Positions 49,593 to 58,975 of a stretch of DNA of 64,000 nucleotides are shown here, piece by piece. The notes under the pieces are model-generated. The model worked only from the letters and a program-made list of their open reading frames with translations, searched no databases and had not been told where the DNA came from. Each line of letters opens with the position of its first letter. The stretch's first letter is position 1. This stretch comes from JADKAV01 sp963704075 (lineage in GTDB: Bacteria; Actinomycetota; Actinomycetes; S36-B12; UBA10799). The translations under genes and the position numbers were made by a program. The stretch spans positions 186,001 through 250,000 of the forward strand of contig CAVPGV010000009.1 of the NCBI GenBank assembly GCA_963704075.1, written 5' to 3'.

Positions 49593-50480
49593 GTGACCGC
49601 GCCGGTCTGGTCTACGGGATCGGCGCGTACACGCTCTGGGGCCTGTTCCCGCTCGTACTGGCCGCTGCTGGAACCCGCCTCCTCGTGGGAGATCCTGGCC
49701 CACCGGATGGTGTGGAGTTTCGTCTTCCTGCTGGTCATCAACGTCTTCATGCGCACGTGGTCACGCGTGCGCGATGCGCTGGCCGACCCCCGCACCCGAC
49801 TGCTGCTGCTGGCGGCCGCGGCACTGGTGTCGGTCAACTGGGGCACGTACATCTGGGCGGTCAGCAACGGCTACGTCGTGGAGAGCTCGCTGGGCTACTT
49901 CATCAACCCCTTGGTCTCGGTGGCGCTGGGCGTGTTCGTTCTCGGTGAGACGCTGCGACGACTGCAGTGGATCGCCGTGGGGATCGCCACGGTGGCGGTC
50001 GGCGGTGCTCACCCTCTCCTACGGCCGGCCGCCGTGGATCGCGCTGATCCTGGCGTTCAGTTTCGGGTTCTACGGCTTGGTGCGCAAGCAGGCCGGTGTG
50101 CAGGCGGTCCCGGCGCTGACGGTCGAGACCGGGTTCCAGGCGCCGTTCGCGCTGATCTACTTCGGGGTGCTGGCCGCGACGGGCACGATGACGTTCGGCG
50201 ATTCCCCCGGCAACTCGGTGATGCTGATGACCGCGGGCATCGCCACCACCATCCCGCTGCTGCTATTCGGCGCCGCAGCGATCCGGCTGCCGCTGGTCGT
50301 CCTCGGCCTGCTGCAGTACCTGGCACCCGTCCTGCAGTTCATCATCGGCATCACCGTCTTCGGCGAGCACATGCCGTGGAACGCTGGCTGGGTTTCGTGC
50401 TCGTGTGGTTCGCGCTGTCGGTGTTCACCTTCGACGTCATCCGCAACGCCCGACGTCCGATCGCCGAACCGCCGCTCTGA
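49593..50480 (+). CDS. rarD: RarD-type EamA/DMT permease, several frame breaks
   Basis: Joined, this is ~295 residues with about ten membrane helices: GAYTLWGLFPLYWPLLEPAS, ILAHRMVWSFVFLLVINVFM, VNWGTYIWAVSNGYVVESSL, GYFINPLVSVALGVFVLGE, and the C-terminal LGLLQYLAPVLQFIIGITVF. These match RarD, once linked to chloramphenicol sensitivity, real substrate unknown. Breaks near 49652 (extra C), 50000 (extra G) and 50385 (a missing G in TGGGAACGC), and the start itself is unclear. Three base bars of 5 to 3 direction make it untranslatable as given. Directly follows korB. Confidence 0.85.
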   Translation: MTAPVWSTGSARTRSGACSRSYWPLLEPASSWEILAHRMVWSFVFLLVINVFMRTWSRVRDALADPRTRLLLLAAAALVSVNWGTYIWAVSNGYVVESSLGYFINPLVSVALGVFVLGETLRRLQWIAVGIATVAVGGAHPLLRPAAVDRADPGVQFRVLRLGAQAGRCAGGPGADGRDRVPGAVRADLLRGAGRDGHDDVRRFPRQLGDADDRGHRHHHPAAAIRRRSDPAAAGRPRPAAVPGTRPAVHHRHHRLRRAHAVERWLGFVLVWFALSVFTFDVIRNARRPIAEPPL

Positions 50481-50500
50481 GCCGGACCCGCGGCCCCCGA

Positions 50501-50619
50501 ACAGGCGTTGGAGCTTGCGCACAGGGGTTGGAGAAGCGCACAGGGGTTGGAGTTGCGCGGCCGTTCTTTGTCCAACGCCCGTACCTTTGTCCAACGCCCG
50601 TGCATAACTCCAACGGCTA
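50501..50619. repeat. Intergenic array of ~19-bp units, forward then inverted, sharing its core with 20975-21098
   Basis: ACAGGCGTTGGAGCTTGCGC, ACAGGGGTTGGAGAAGCGC and ACAGGGGTTGGAGTTGCGC (19-20-bp steps) are followed by inverse copies TTGTCCAACGCCCGTAC, TTGTCCAACGCCCGTGC and ACTCCAACGGCTAGC. Lies between convergent rarD and the phosphodiesterase gene. The core GGCGTTGGA also forms the array at 21 kb. Confidence 0.85.
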
Positions 50620-50639
50620 GCAGGTGATCACGCACCCGC

Positions 50640-51765
50640 TCAGCGCAGGCGGTACTTCTTCGCCTTCTGGAACGCGGAGTACGTGGATGTCTTCTTGGCC
50701 TTGTAGGTGATCTTGACCTTGCCGGAGGACTTGGTCACAACGCTCACCTTGCCTTTGGGGCCCTTCTGCCGCTTGGCCTTGCCGCTGACCGAGACGATGA
50801 CCTTCTTGCCGGCATTGGTCTTGCAGGTCCGTTTCAGCAGCACGACCCTCGCGTTCGCGGGCAGCTTCTTCGGCAGTTTCGCGCACTTGGCCTTCTGCTT
50901 CTTCGGCGCCTTGCAGTAGGTCGTGGACGCGGCCCACTGCTGGTACTGCTCCGGATAGTCGGTGATGATCCCCTTCGGCCGGAGTTTGGCCATGGCCGCC
51001 CAACCGGCCGGATCGTCACCCTTGGTGATCAGGTTGTACCAGGCGTACAGCGTGATCCCCGACGTGCGCAGGGACGTCGGCGATGCTCGGATCGTTGCTC
51101 AGAACCACGTTGATCAATCCGGCCCAGGCCCCCTGCGGGGACGTCGGAAGGCTTCACGTTCAGCCCGGACAGCGGGTCCTGGAACCAGATCTGCTGGTAG
51201 CCGGGCAGCAGCGTCTTGAACTGTTCGAGTTCCGGCTTGAGGAAAGACGGCACAACGACCTGTGCACCGGAGTCCTTGACCAGTTGTGCGTAGAGCGCCA
51301 CCCAGGTCGGGTTGGGCGTCTCGGGTTTGTACTCCGGCCACACGGACACGTTGTTGTCCTTGGCGTACTTCAGGACATCGGCGAACAGCGGGATCTGCCC
51401 ACCGTTGTTGTCCAGTTGCAGGGTCTTGATGTAGTCGTAGGTGCTCTGCGACACCAGCCCGGTCCCGTTGGTGGTCCGGTCCAGCGCATCGTCGTGCATG
51501 ATGATGGCCACGTTGTCGACGGTGAAGCGGACGTCGGTCTCGAGCACCTTCACGCCGAGCTGCACGGACTTCTCGAACGCGGGCCAGGAGTTCTCGAGCA
51601 GATAAGGATCCTTGCCGACGCCACCACCGCCGCGGTGGGCGATCAACTCAGGGACGTAGCACGTGGTGGCCGACGACGGTCTTGTCGGGAGTCGGCCGGC
51701 TCACTGGCCACCGCAGGAACGGTGGCCGCGGACAACACGAGGGCCGAACAGATCAGGATTCGCAT
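50640..51765 (-). CDS. Secreted glycerophosphodiester phosphodiesterase with a basic C-terminal domain, several frame breaks
   Basis: Joined length ~373. Signal peptide MRILICSALVLSAATVPAVA, then after +1 breaks near 51705 and 51645 the GDPD domain LIAHRGGGGVGKDPYLLENS with VLETDVRFTVDNV and MHDDALDRTTNGTG, the metal/catalytic region. Two more +1 breaks (near 51140 and 51083) lead through LINVVLSNDPS and LYAWYNLITKGDDPAGWAAM to KGIITDYPEQYQQW, the end of the GDPD fold. The last ~95 residues are Lys-rich with four Cys and look like a secreted beta domain. Hydrolyses glycerophosphodiesters outside the cell. Confidence 0.87.
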
Positions 51766-51795
51766 GCGCGGAAAGATACCGCGCCGAACGGCAGG

Positions 51796-51930
51796 TTAGT
51801 CGCCGTTGCAGAGATCTCCCCCGTCACAGCAGGGCTGAAGGTAGTGACAATGCGGACACTGGTCCTTGCCGCCCTTGCGGACCATCAGCACGCGTTCACA
51901 TGCAGGACATGGGCCAGGCTCACCGAACAC
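51796..51930 (-). CDS. 44-residue Cys-rich zinc-ribbon-like peptide (small ORF)
   Basis: GTG 51930 opens a 44-residue frame: FGEPGPCPACERVLMVRKGG, then KDQCPHCHYLQPCCDGGDLC and NGD. CPAC and CPHC form a two-knuckle zinc ribbon, with three more Cys after it. Such dense Cys pairing is not expected by chance. Lies 30 bp after the FAD-oxidase gene and ~30 bp before the phosphodiesterase start, same strand. I recall similar tiny CxxC proteins in actinobacteria but no function. Confidence 0.72.
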   Translation of the reverse strand: MFGEPGPCPACERVLMVRKGGKDQCPHCHYLQPCCDGGDLCNGD

Positions 51931-51960
51931 GACGCCAGGCTAGAGGCCCGTGCCATGGTT

Positions 51961-53524
51961 TCAGCGCCCGGCGCGCCGGGTATCCGGGCTGACCAGCACC
52001 CCGGGGTTGAGCAGACCCGCCGGATCAACGGCCTGCTTCGCTGCGCGCAGGGCCGCCGCGAACGGGTCGGGGCGCTGCTGGTCGTACCACGGCATGTGGT
52101 CCCGGCCGACGCCATGATGGTGCGTGATCGTGCCGCCGGCTGCGATCAGCGCATCGCTGACCCTCACCTTGATGGCATCCCAGGCGTCGATCTCCTCCCC
52201 ACGTGCAACTGGCGCCAGGACGGTGAAATAGGGAGCGGCACCGTCTGGGTAGATGTGGGTCAATCGGCAGGTGACACGACCGGGGTGGCCGCAGACTTCA
52301 AGCACCGCCGACTGCGCAGCGTCGCGCACATCCGAGATCAGGCCGTCCAGCCGGTCCCAGGTCGTCGCCGTCTCGAACGTCTCCGCCATGACACCGACAC
52401 TCACCAGGATGTCGCGCAGGTACGGTGCCTGCAGAAACGCCCCGCGCCACGAATCGGCCGCGCTCTCGCCACCGTCGTCGGCTCCGTGCCTGCGGCAGAT
52501 CCGTTGCGCCGCGGTCAGGTCCGGGGCCACGTCCAGCGAACCTTCGAAACCGAGCACCAGCAGCGGGCGCGGATCATCGCCCGGCGCCTCTGCGCCGTCG
52601 ATCAATCGGCAGTTGGCCGGCGATAGACCGGCCTGCAACACTGCCCGCAGGGCCTCGCAGCCGGTCGCGAAGTCCGGCAGGCGCATGCTCGTGCCCTGCT
52701 TGTACTCCGGGCGCGGAACCACCCGTAGCCACGCCTGCGTGATCACCCCCAGCGTCCCCTCGCTGCCCAATAGAAGCCGGTCCGGGCTCGGACCCGCACC
52801 GCTGGCTCGGCAGCCTTCGCGACTCCCACAGACCTTGCGGGGTGAGCGCACGGATCGACTCGACCATGTCGTCGATGTGAGTGGGTCCGGACGCGTAGTG
52901 CCCGCCGGCGCGGGTGGCTATCCAGCCTCCGACGGTGGAGAACTCGAACGACTGTGGGAAGAACCGCGTGGTCAGCCCACGCTGCTTGAGTTGATCTTCG
53001 ACGACTGGCCCCGCGGCACCGGCCTGCACCGATGCTGTCCGCGAGACCACGTCGACTTCCAGCACGCGGTCCATACGGCTGACGTCCAGACTGACGACGC
53101 CGTTGTACGCTTCGAGGCCCCGCGGTTCGACACCACCGACGACACTGGTTCCGCCCCCGTAGGGGATCACCGCGGCATGCTGGGTGTCGGCCCATCCCAG
53201 GACCCGCTCGACATCACGCTCCGAGACCGGGTAGACGACGAAGTCCGGCGCGCTGGCGAAGTCACCCCGGAACCCCCGCACGACATCGCGATACGCCTTG
53301 CCCAACGCATGAACGGCCCGATTGCGCCGGTCCGCCACGGCGATGTCCTCGAGCTCGCCAGGTTTCAAGCGCGGTGCCGGCAGGTGGGCCGATTCCAGCG
53401 GTACCGGCATCTGGACGTCCGAGCCCCCGAAGCCGAGTTGGTCGACCACCAGCGGCACCGCTTCCCGTACCTGTTGTTCGGTCAGTGCCGAGTCCGCCGA
53501 ACCCCAGCCCCAGTGCTTCTTCAT
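51961..53524 (-). CDS. FAD-linked oxidase, alkyl-dihydroxyacetonephosphate synthase-like, one frame break
   Basis: About 520 residues when joined. MKKHWGWGSADSALTEQQVR at the start, FAD-binding VIPYGGGTSVVGGVEPRG and TRAGGHYASGPTHIDDMVES. After a +1 break near 52815 come SPDRLLLGSEGTLGVITQ and the C-terminal HHHGVGRDHMPWYDQQ with the catalytic His-rich loop of the AGPS group. Such enzymes swap an acyl for an alkyl group in ether-lipid synthesis or oxidise 2-hydroxyacids; the bacterial role is unsettled. Divergent from the acyl-CoA dehydrogenase gene. Confidence 0.87.
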
Positions 53525-53597
53525 ACGTTCAGTCTGTCGTGGAACAGCGGGGGCAAGCAGGGTTTGCGCGACGCAACGTCACCGTAGGCTGGGTGGC

Positions 53598-54719
53598 ATG
53601 GCCGACGAGTTCATGACCGAGGAACGCACAGCGCTCACCGCCACGGTGCGCGACTTCACCTCCGAACACATCGCCGCAAACCTCCCCGAGTGGGAGCGGA
53701 CCGGCGACATCCCCCGCGACCTGCACAAGCGCGCCGGGGAACTGGGATTGCTGGGAATCGGCTTCGACGAGTCGGTGGGTGGCAGCGGCGGGGACCTCGC
53801 CGACGGCTACGCCGTCACGGAAGCCATCCTGTCCGCCGGCGGGTCGGGCGGATTGATCGCCGGGCTCTTCACACACGGCATCGCGATCCCGCACATCATC
53901 GACTCCGGCAATCAGGATCTGATCGATCGCTGGGTGCGTCCGGTGCTCGCCGGGGACAAGATCGCCTGCCTTGGCGTGACCGAGCCGGATGGCGGGTCGG
54001 ACGTGGCCAACCTGCGCACTGTCGCAGACGAGTCCGGCGACTCCTGGGTACTCAACGGGTCCAAGACCTTCATCACGTCAGGGGCGCGAGCCGATGTGGC
54101 GGTGGTGGCGGCGCGCCTGCGAGGGGTTCCGGGGGCCGCGGGGGTCGGGTTGTTCGCCGTTCCCACCGACCAACCCGGATATCAGGTCACCAACAGACTG
54201 CAGAAGATGGGCTGGCACTGCAGCGATACTGCCGAACTAGGCCTGGTCGACGCCCGTGCTGACCTGATCACTGAGGAGGGATTCACCTCCCTCGCACGCC
54301 ATTTCGCGACTGAGCGCCTGTCCCTGGGCGTCACCGGGTATGCCACCGCTGCACGCTGCGTGGACCTCACCCGGGAGTGGATCACCCAGCGCGAGACGTT
54401 CGGGCGGCCGCTGTCCACCAGGCAGGTTGTCCGCCACACATTCGTGGAGATGAACCGCCGCACCGACGTGGCCCGCTCATACATCCGCGGTATGGCGTTG
54501 TCCGGCGAGGTGAACGTCCTGGATGCGATCTACGCCAAACAAACAGGCGTCAACTGCGCAGCGTTCGTGACGGATCGGGCGGTGCAACTGCTCGGGGGGA
54601 TGGGGTACGTCAGCGATGGAGAGGTCGAGCGGCACTACCGCGACGCGCGCATCCTGGGGATCGGCGGCGGCGCGGACGAGGTGATGGCTGATCTGGCGGC
54701 GAGGTTGCTCGGGTTGTAG
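53598..54719 (+). CDS. Acyl-CoA dehydrogenase
   Basis: 373 residues. The N-terminal helical domain has LHKRAGELGLLGIGFDESVG; the middle has ACLGVTEPDGGSDVANLRT, the FAD/substrate signature. The C-terminal domain has TRQVVRHTFVEMNRRTDVAR and LLGGMGYVSDGEVERHYRDA. Oxidises an acyl-CoA at C2-C3, passing electrons to ETF. Substrate unknown. ATG start with only weak GTGG upstream; divergent from the FAD oxidase across 73 bp. Confidence 0.93.
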   Translation: MADEFMTEERTALTATVRDFTSEHIAANLPEWERTGDIPRDLHKRAGELGLLGIGFDESVGGSGGDLADGYAVTEAILSAGGSGGLIAGLFTHGIAIPHIIDSGNQDLIDRWVRPVLAGDKIACLGVTEPDGGSDVANLRTVADESGDSWVLNGSKTFITSGARADVAVVAARLRGVPGAAGVGLFAVPTDQPGYQVTNRLQKMGWHCSDTAELGLVDARADLITEEGFTSLARHFATERLSLGVTGYATAARCVDLTREWITQRETFGRPLSTRQVVRHTFVEMNRRTDVARSYIRGMALSGEVNVLDAIYAKQTGVNCAAFVTDRAVQLLGGMGYVSDGEVERHYRDARILGIGGGADEVMADLAARLLGL

Positions 54720-54777
54720 GAGTGCCCCTACACCCGACCGTTCGCTTGACCATCCCGGCGACCCTCATACCGGGGCG

Positions 54778-54822
54778 ACTTTGGACGCAGGAGGTCACTC
54801 AGCGACCAGATCCGTCCAAAGT
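54778..54822. terminator. Intergenic hairpin between convergent acyl-CoA dehydrogenase and polyprenyl synthase genes
   Basis: Perfect 10-bp stem ACTTTGGACG / CGTCCAAAGT with a 25-base loop that contains a smaller GGTC/GACC pair. The 159-bp spacer (54720-54878) holds no gene. Possibly a bidirectional terminator. Confidence 0.6.
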
Positions 54823-54878
54823 CCACCACGAAGCGCGGGAAAGCACCTCACGGGAGGTTGCTGAAGCCTCCGAAACCC

Positions 54879-55863
54879 TCAGCCGGTCCTGTTCACCACG
54901 TAGTCGCAGACCGCCTCAAGCGCTTCCCGCGGCCCACCGTCGGGCAGTGTCTGCAGGCATCCCCGGGCATCGTCGGCCCACTGATGAGCAGCCGTCCGGG
55001 CCTCGGCCACGGCGTCGTGGGCTCGAAGCAGGTCCAGCGCCTCGGCGACCTCCTCATCGGACAACGGGCGACCCAGCAGGTCCAGCAGTCGCGCGTCCTG
55101 CTCCCGCTGTGCCCGCTGCACCATGAGCGCAGCCAGACGTCGGTACGCCCTCCTTCAGGTCGGTCCCCGGGGTCTTGCCCGAGTCCATGGTGTCGCTGGT
55201 CAGGTCGACCAGGTCGTCCGCGAGTTGGAACGCCACGCCGATGCGCTCGCCGTACCGGGTGAGGGTGTCGATCGTGGGCTCGTCGCATCCGGAGAACATC
55301 GCTCCGAACTGCGCGGACGTGGCGATCAGGGAGCCGGTCTTGTCCGCCAGCACCATCAGGTGATGAGCGACGGCGTCCTCCCCGTCGGTCGGACCCACCG
55401 TCTCCCGGATCTGCCCGGTGACCAATCGCTCGAACGTGCGCGCCTGAATTCGGACCGCTTCTGGGCCCAGGTCGGCGAGAATGTCCGAGGCGCGCGAGAA
55501 CAGGAAGTCCCCGGTGAGGATCGCGACCGAGTTGTCCCACCGCTGATTGGCCGACACCCGCCCGCGACGGATCGGCGCCTCGTCCATGACGTCGTCGTGG
55601 TAGAGCGTGGCCAGGTGGGTCAATTCGACGACGGTCGCGGCGTCGTACACGGCCTCCCGGTCGGGATCGCCGAAGGCCGCGCACAGCAGCGTCATGAGCG
55701 GCCGGAAGCGCTTGCCGCCCGCCTCGACGAGGTGCGCGGAAGTCTGCGTGACGAACGGATAGTCGCTCTTGACGGCCTCGGTGAGCCGGGATTCGACACG
55801 ATGCAGCCTGCCCCGCACACCGTCGCGCAGGCTGGGATCGGCCAGGAACGCCAGGTATGGCAC
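54879..55863 (-). CDS. Trans-polyprenyl diphosphate synthase, one frame break
   Basis: About 328 residues when joined. GGKRFRPLMTLLCAAFGDP, the first aspartate-rich motif HDDVMDEAPIRRG, GDFLFSRASDIL, and the second motif FQLADDLVDLTSDTMDSGKT. After a +1 break near 55135 it continues LAALMVQRAQREQDARLLDL to a normal end. Makes a long prenyl chain; its place 11 bp after nuoN suggests the side chain of the respiratory menaquinone (inference). Confidence 0.92.
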
Positions 55864-55874
55864 CGATCACACCC

Positions 55875-57422
55875 CTATCTGATGAACGTGGAGGCCTTGT
55901 CTGCCAAGTCCAACACGGATTGCGGAAGCACGCCAAGGATCACGGTAACCGCAACCGTCACCCCGATCGCCACCGCGGTCAGACTGCTGGGCACTACCAC
56001 CGCCGGCGCGTCCTCGGCGCGTTCGCTGAAGAACATCAGAACGATCACCCGCACGTAGAAGAAGGCGGCGATGGCCGAGGCGAAGACCCCGACGATGACC
56101 ACAGGTGTGGCACCGCCTTCTATGCCGGCCGCGAACACCGCGAACTTGCTGGTGAAGCCGGAGGTCAGCGGGATCCCCGCGAACGCCAGCAACAGAATGG
56201 CGAACGCTCCTGCTATCAATGGCGACGTCTTGCCCAGGCCGGCCCACTGCGACAACTTCGTGGCCTCTCCGGCCGGGTCGCGCACCAGGCTCACGATGGC
56301 AAAAGCACCGAGGGTGGTGAAGCCGTAGACCAGCAGGTAGAACATCGTGCTGGACAGCCCCGCGGGGTTCGTCGACAACACACCGATCAGCATGAAACCG
56401 GTGTTGGCGATGGCCGAATAGGCCAGCATCCGTTTGATGTCGTTCTGCGTCAGGGCGACGATCGCCCCGATCAGCATCGTGGCGATCGCCACGCCCCACA
56501 TCAGCGGCCGCCAGTCCCACCGCAGTCCACCGAGGGCCACGTAGGTCAGGCGCAACAGCCCTCCGAAGGCGGCGATCTTGACGCCTGCGGCCATGAATGC
56601 CGTGGCCGGCGTGGGCGCACCCTGATACACGTCCGGGGTCCATTGGTGGAACGGCACGGCACCGATCTTGAACAGCAGGCCGACGAACAGCAGACCGATG
56701 GCCGCGATGAGCAGGCCGTTGTTACCCGGATCGGCGGCCATGGCCTCGACGATCCCCGGGAAGGAGATGGTCCCCGAGAACCCGTAGAGCATCGCGGCAC
56801 CGAAGACGAAGAAGGCCGACGAGTACGCCCCGAGCAGGAAGTACTTCATCCCTGCTTCCTGGCTGAGCAGCCGGCGTCGGCGTGCCATCCCCGCCATCAA
56901 GTACAGCGGCAGCGACATGACCTCCAGCGCAACGAACATCGTCAGGAGGTCGTTGGCCGTGGTGAACAGCATCATGCCGCCGACACAGAACAGGAACAGC
57001 GGCCAGATCTCGGTCTGCAGCCAGCCCTGTTGGGTGAACGCCTTCTCATCCACGCTGCCGGGCAGCGCCGATGCCTGCGGGGCGAACGCGTCACCGGCCG
57101 GGTCCACCTGTCGCTCGGCGATCAACAGTGCCGACACCATGGCGACCAGCAGGATCGAGCCCTGCATGAACAGACCCGGCCCGTCGATCGCGATGGTGCC
57201 CTCGGCGGCCAGTTCGTTGGTCCCCGCCAACCGGACCACCCAGATGAACGAGGCCAGCAGCGCCGCCGAGACCAGGAACAACTGGACCGTCCGCCGGGAA
57301 TCCCGCGGAACGAAGGCCTCGACCAGCACACTCAGGACGCCTCCGCCGAGCACGATGAGCATCGGCGCGACCAGCGCATACCTGATCTCCGGGGAGGCGA
57401 AAGACTCCAGCACGCCGTTCAC
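55875..57422 (-). CDS. nuoN: NADH-quinone oxidoreductase subunit N
   Basis: 515 residues from GTG 57422, which overlaps the nuoM stop (GTGA). About 14 membrane helices. LLTMFVALEVMSLPLYLMAG, then KYFLLGAYSSAFFVFGAAML, and the conserved proton-channel lysine region FKIGAVPFHQWTPDVYQGAP. One of the three antiporter-like proton-pumping subunits of complex I. Confidence 0.97.
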   Translation of the reverse strand: MNGVLESFASPEIRYALVAPMLIVLGGGVLSVLVEAFVPRDSRRTVQLFLVSAALLASFIWVVRLAGTNELAAEGTIAIDGPGLFMQGSILLVAMVSALLIAERQVDPAGDAFAPQASALPGSVDEKAFTQQGWLQTEIWPLFLFCVGGMMLFTTANDLLTMFVALEVMSLPLYLMAGMARRRRLLSQEAGMKYFLLGAYSSAFFVFGAAMLYGFSGTISFPGIVEAMAADPGNNGLLIAAIGLLFVGLLFKIGAVPFHQWTPDVYQGAPTPATAFMAAGVKIAAFGGLLRLTYVALGGLRWDWRPLMWGVAIATMLIGAIVALTQNDIKRMLAYSAIANTGFMLIGVLSTNPAGLSSTMFYLLVYGFTTLGAFAIVSLVRDPAGEATKLSQWAGLGKTSPLIAGAFAILLLAFAGIPLTSGFTSKFAVFAAGIEGGATPVVIVGVFASAIAAFFYVRVIVLMFFSERAEDAPAVVVPSSLTAVAIGVTVAVTVILGVLPQSVLDLADKASTFIR

Positions 57423-58975
57423 TGACCCTCCCCTTCCTCGCGACACCCGTCCGCGAAGTCACAATCCGCGGTGACCCCCACCGGCGGGTCCGCTACGCCG
57501 ACCACGGCCAGCGTCTGGTCGACCGCGGGATTGATGACCTCCAGCGCGGGCGCCGGGAACACTCCGAGCCCGATGATCAGTGCCACCAATGGCGCCACCG
57601 CCACCACCTCGCGGCCGGTGAGGTCCTTGATGTCCTCGCAGCCGGGTTTCAGCGGGCCGGTCATGGTGCGCTGGTACAGCCACAGGATGTACAGCGAGGC
57701 CAGGATGATGCCGGTCGTGGCGATCACCGCCACCACCGGGTAGCGGACGTACGTGCCGACCAGGACCAGGAACTCCGAGACGAAGCTGCTCATGCCGGGC
57801 AGCGCCAGTGAGGACAGCCCTGCGATCAGGAAGAACCCTGCCAGCAGCGGCGCCACCTTGTGCACGCCTCCGTAGTCCTCCACCAGCTTGGATCCTCGCC
57901 GGCTCATCAGGAATCCGGCGACCAGGAACAGCGCGGCGGTCGAGAAGCCGTGGTTGATCATGTAGAGAGTCGAACCGCTCTGGCCCTGGCTGGTGAGTAC
58001 GAAGATGCCCAGCGTGATGAAGCCGAAGTGGCTGATCGAGGTGTAGGCGATCAGGCGTTTGATGTCCGTCTGCCCGATGGCGAGCAAGGCGCCGTAGATG
58101 ATGCCGATCAGGCTCATCACGATGATCAGCGGGGTGTAGAACTGCGAGGCCTCCGGGAAGATCTGCAGACAGTACCGCAGCATGCCGAACGTCCCGACCT
58201 TGTCGAGCACACCCACGAGCAGCACGGCACTGCCGGGCTGGGCCTCGGTGGCAGCGTCGGGCAGCCAGGTGTGGAACGGCCACAGCGGTGCCTTGACAGC
58301 GAATGCGAAGAAGAACCCGAGGAACAACATCCGCTGCGTGGTCGAGTCCATCCCGAGCTGGGTCAGCGCGCCGAAGTCGAACGTGCCGGCCCCGAACTCG
58401 CGCTGGCTGACCACGTAGAGCCCGATCAGGCTGGCCAGCATGAACAGCCCACCGAACAGGCTCACGATCAGGAACTTCACCGCGGCGTAGGACCGGCGGG
58501 CACCTCCGTAACGGCCGATCATGAAGTACATCGGGATCAGCATGACCTCGAAGAAGACGTAGAAGAGGAACACGTCGATGGCCGAGAAGACCCCGATCAT
58601 GCAGACTTCCAGCGCCAGCATGAGCGCGAAGTAGCCCTTCGTCGGGGCATCGCTGTGATCGGCCTCGTTCCATCCGGCCAGGATCACCACCGGCACCAGG
58701 ATGGCGGCCATCGCGATGAGGACAAGGGCGATCCCGTCGACGCCCAGCGCGAACGAGATCCCGAACGACTCGATCCACGGTGTCGAGGTCACGAACTGGA
58801 ACGGATCGGTGCTCTGCGCGTCGAACTGCAACGCCATCGCGATGACGAGCACGAGCGTGGCGATGCTGAAGCCCAGGGCGACCTGTTTGGCCAGTTCCGG
58901 GGAGTTCTTCGGCAGCAGCGCGACGACCACGGCACCGATCGCCGGGACCAGCAGCAGGATGAGCAACCAGTTCAT
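57419..58975 (-). CDS. nuoM: NADH-quinone oxidoreductase subunit M
   Basis: 518 residues; the start lies within the nuoL stop (TGATG). About 14 helices, with FEVMLIPMYFMIGRYGG (conserved Glu), AVKAPLWPFHTWLPDAATEA (channel Lys) and SHFGFITLGIF. An acidic, Cys-containing C-terminal tail (TADCDFADGCREEGEGQ) extends past the last helix. Confidence 0.97.
   Translation of the reverse strand: MNWLLILLLVPAIGAVVVALLPKNSPELAKQVALGFSIATLVLVIAMALQFDAQSTDPFQFVTSTPWIESFGISFALGVDGIALVLIAMAAILVPVVILAGWNEADHSDAPTKGYFALMLALEVCMIGVFSAIDVFLFYVFFEVMLIPMYFMIGRYGGARRSYAAVKFLIVSLFGGLFMLASLIGLYVVSQREFGAGTFDFGALTQLGMDSTTQRMLFLGFFFAFAVKAPLWPFHTWLPDAATEAQPGSAVLLVGVLDKVGTFGMLRYCLQIFPEASQFYTPLIIVMSLIGIIYGALLAIGQTDIKRLIAYTSISHFGFITLGIFVLTSQGQSGSTLYMINHGFSTAALFLVAGFLMSRRGSKLVEDYGGVHKVAPLLAGFFLIAGLSSLALPGMSSFVSEFLVLVGTYVRYPVVAVIATTGIILASLYILWLYQRTMTGPLKPGCEDIKDLTGREVVAVAPLVALIIGLGVFPAPALEVINPAVDQTLAVVGVADPPVGVTADCDFADGCREEGEGQ

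Noticed and set aside
42000..55200. Programmed +1 frameshifting as a shared mechanism
   Set aside because: The breaks share no slippery heptamer, stop codon position or downstream structure; base insertions are the simpler account. Kept as a finding only for checking.
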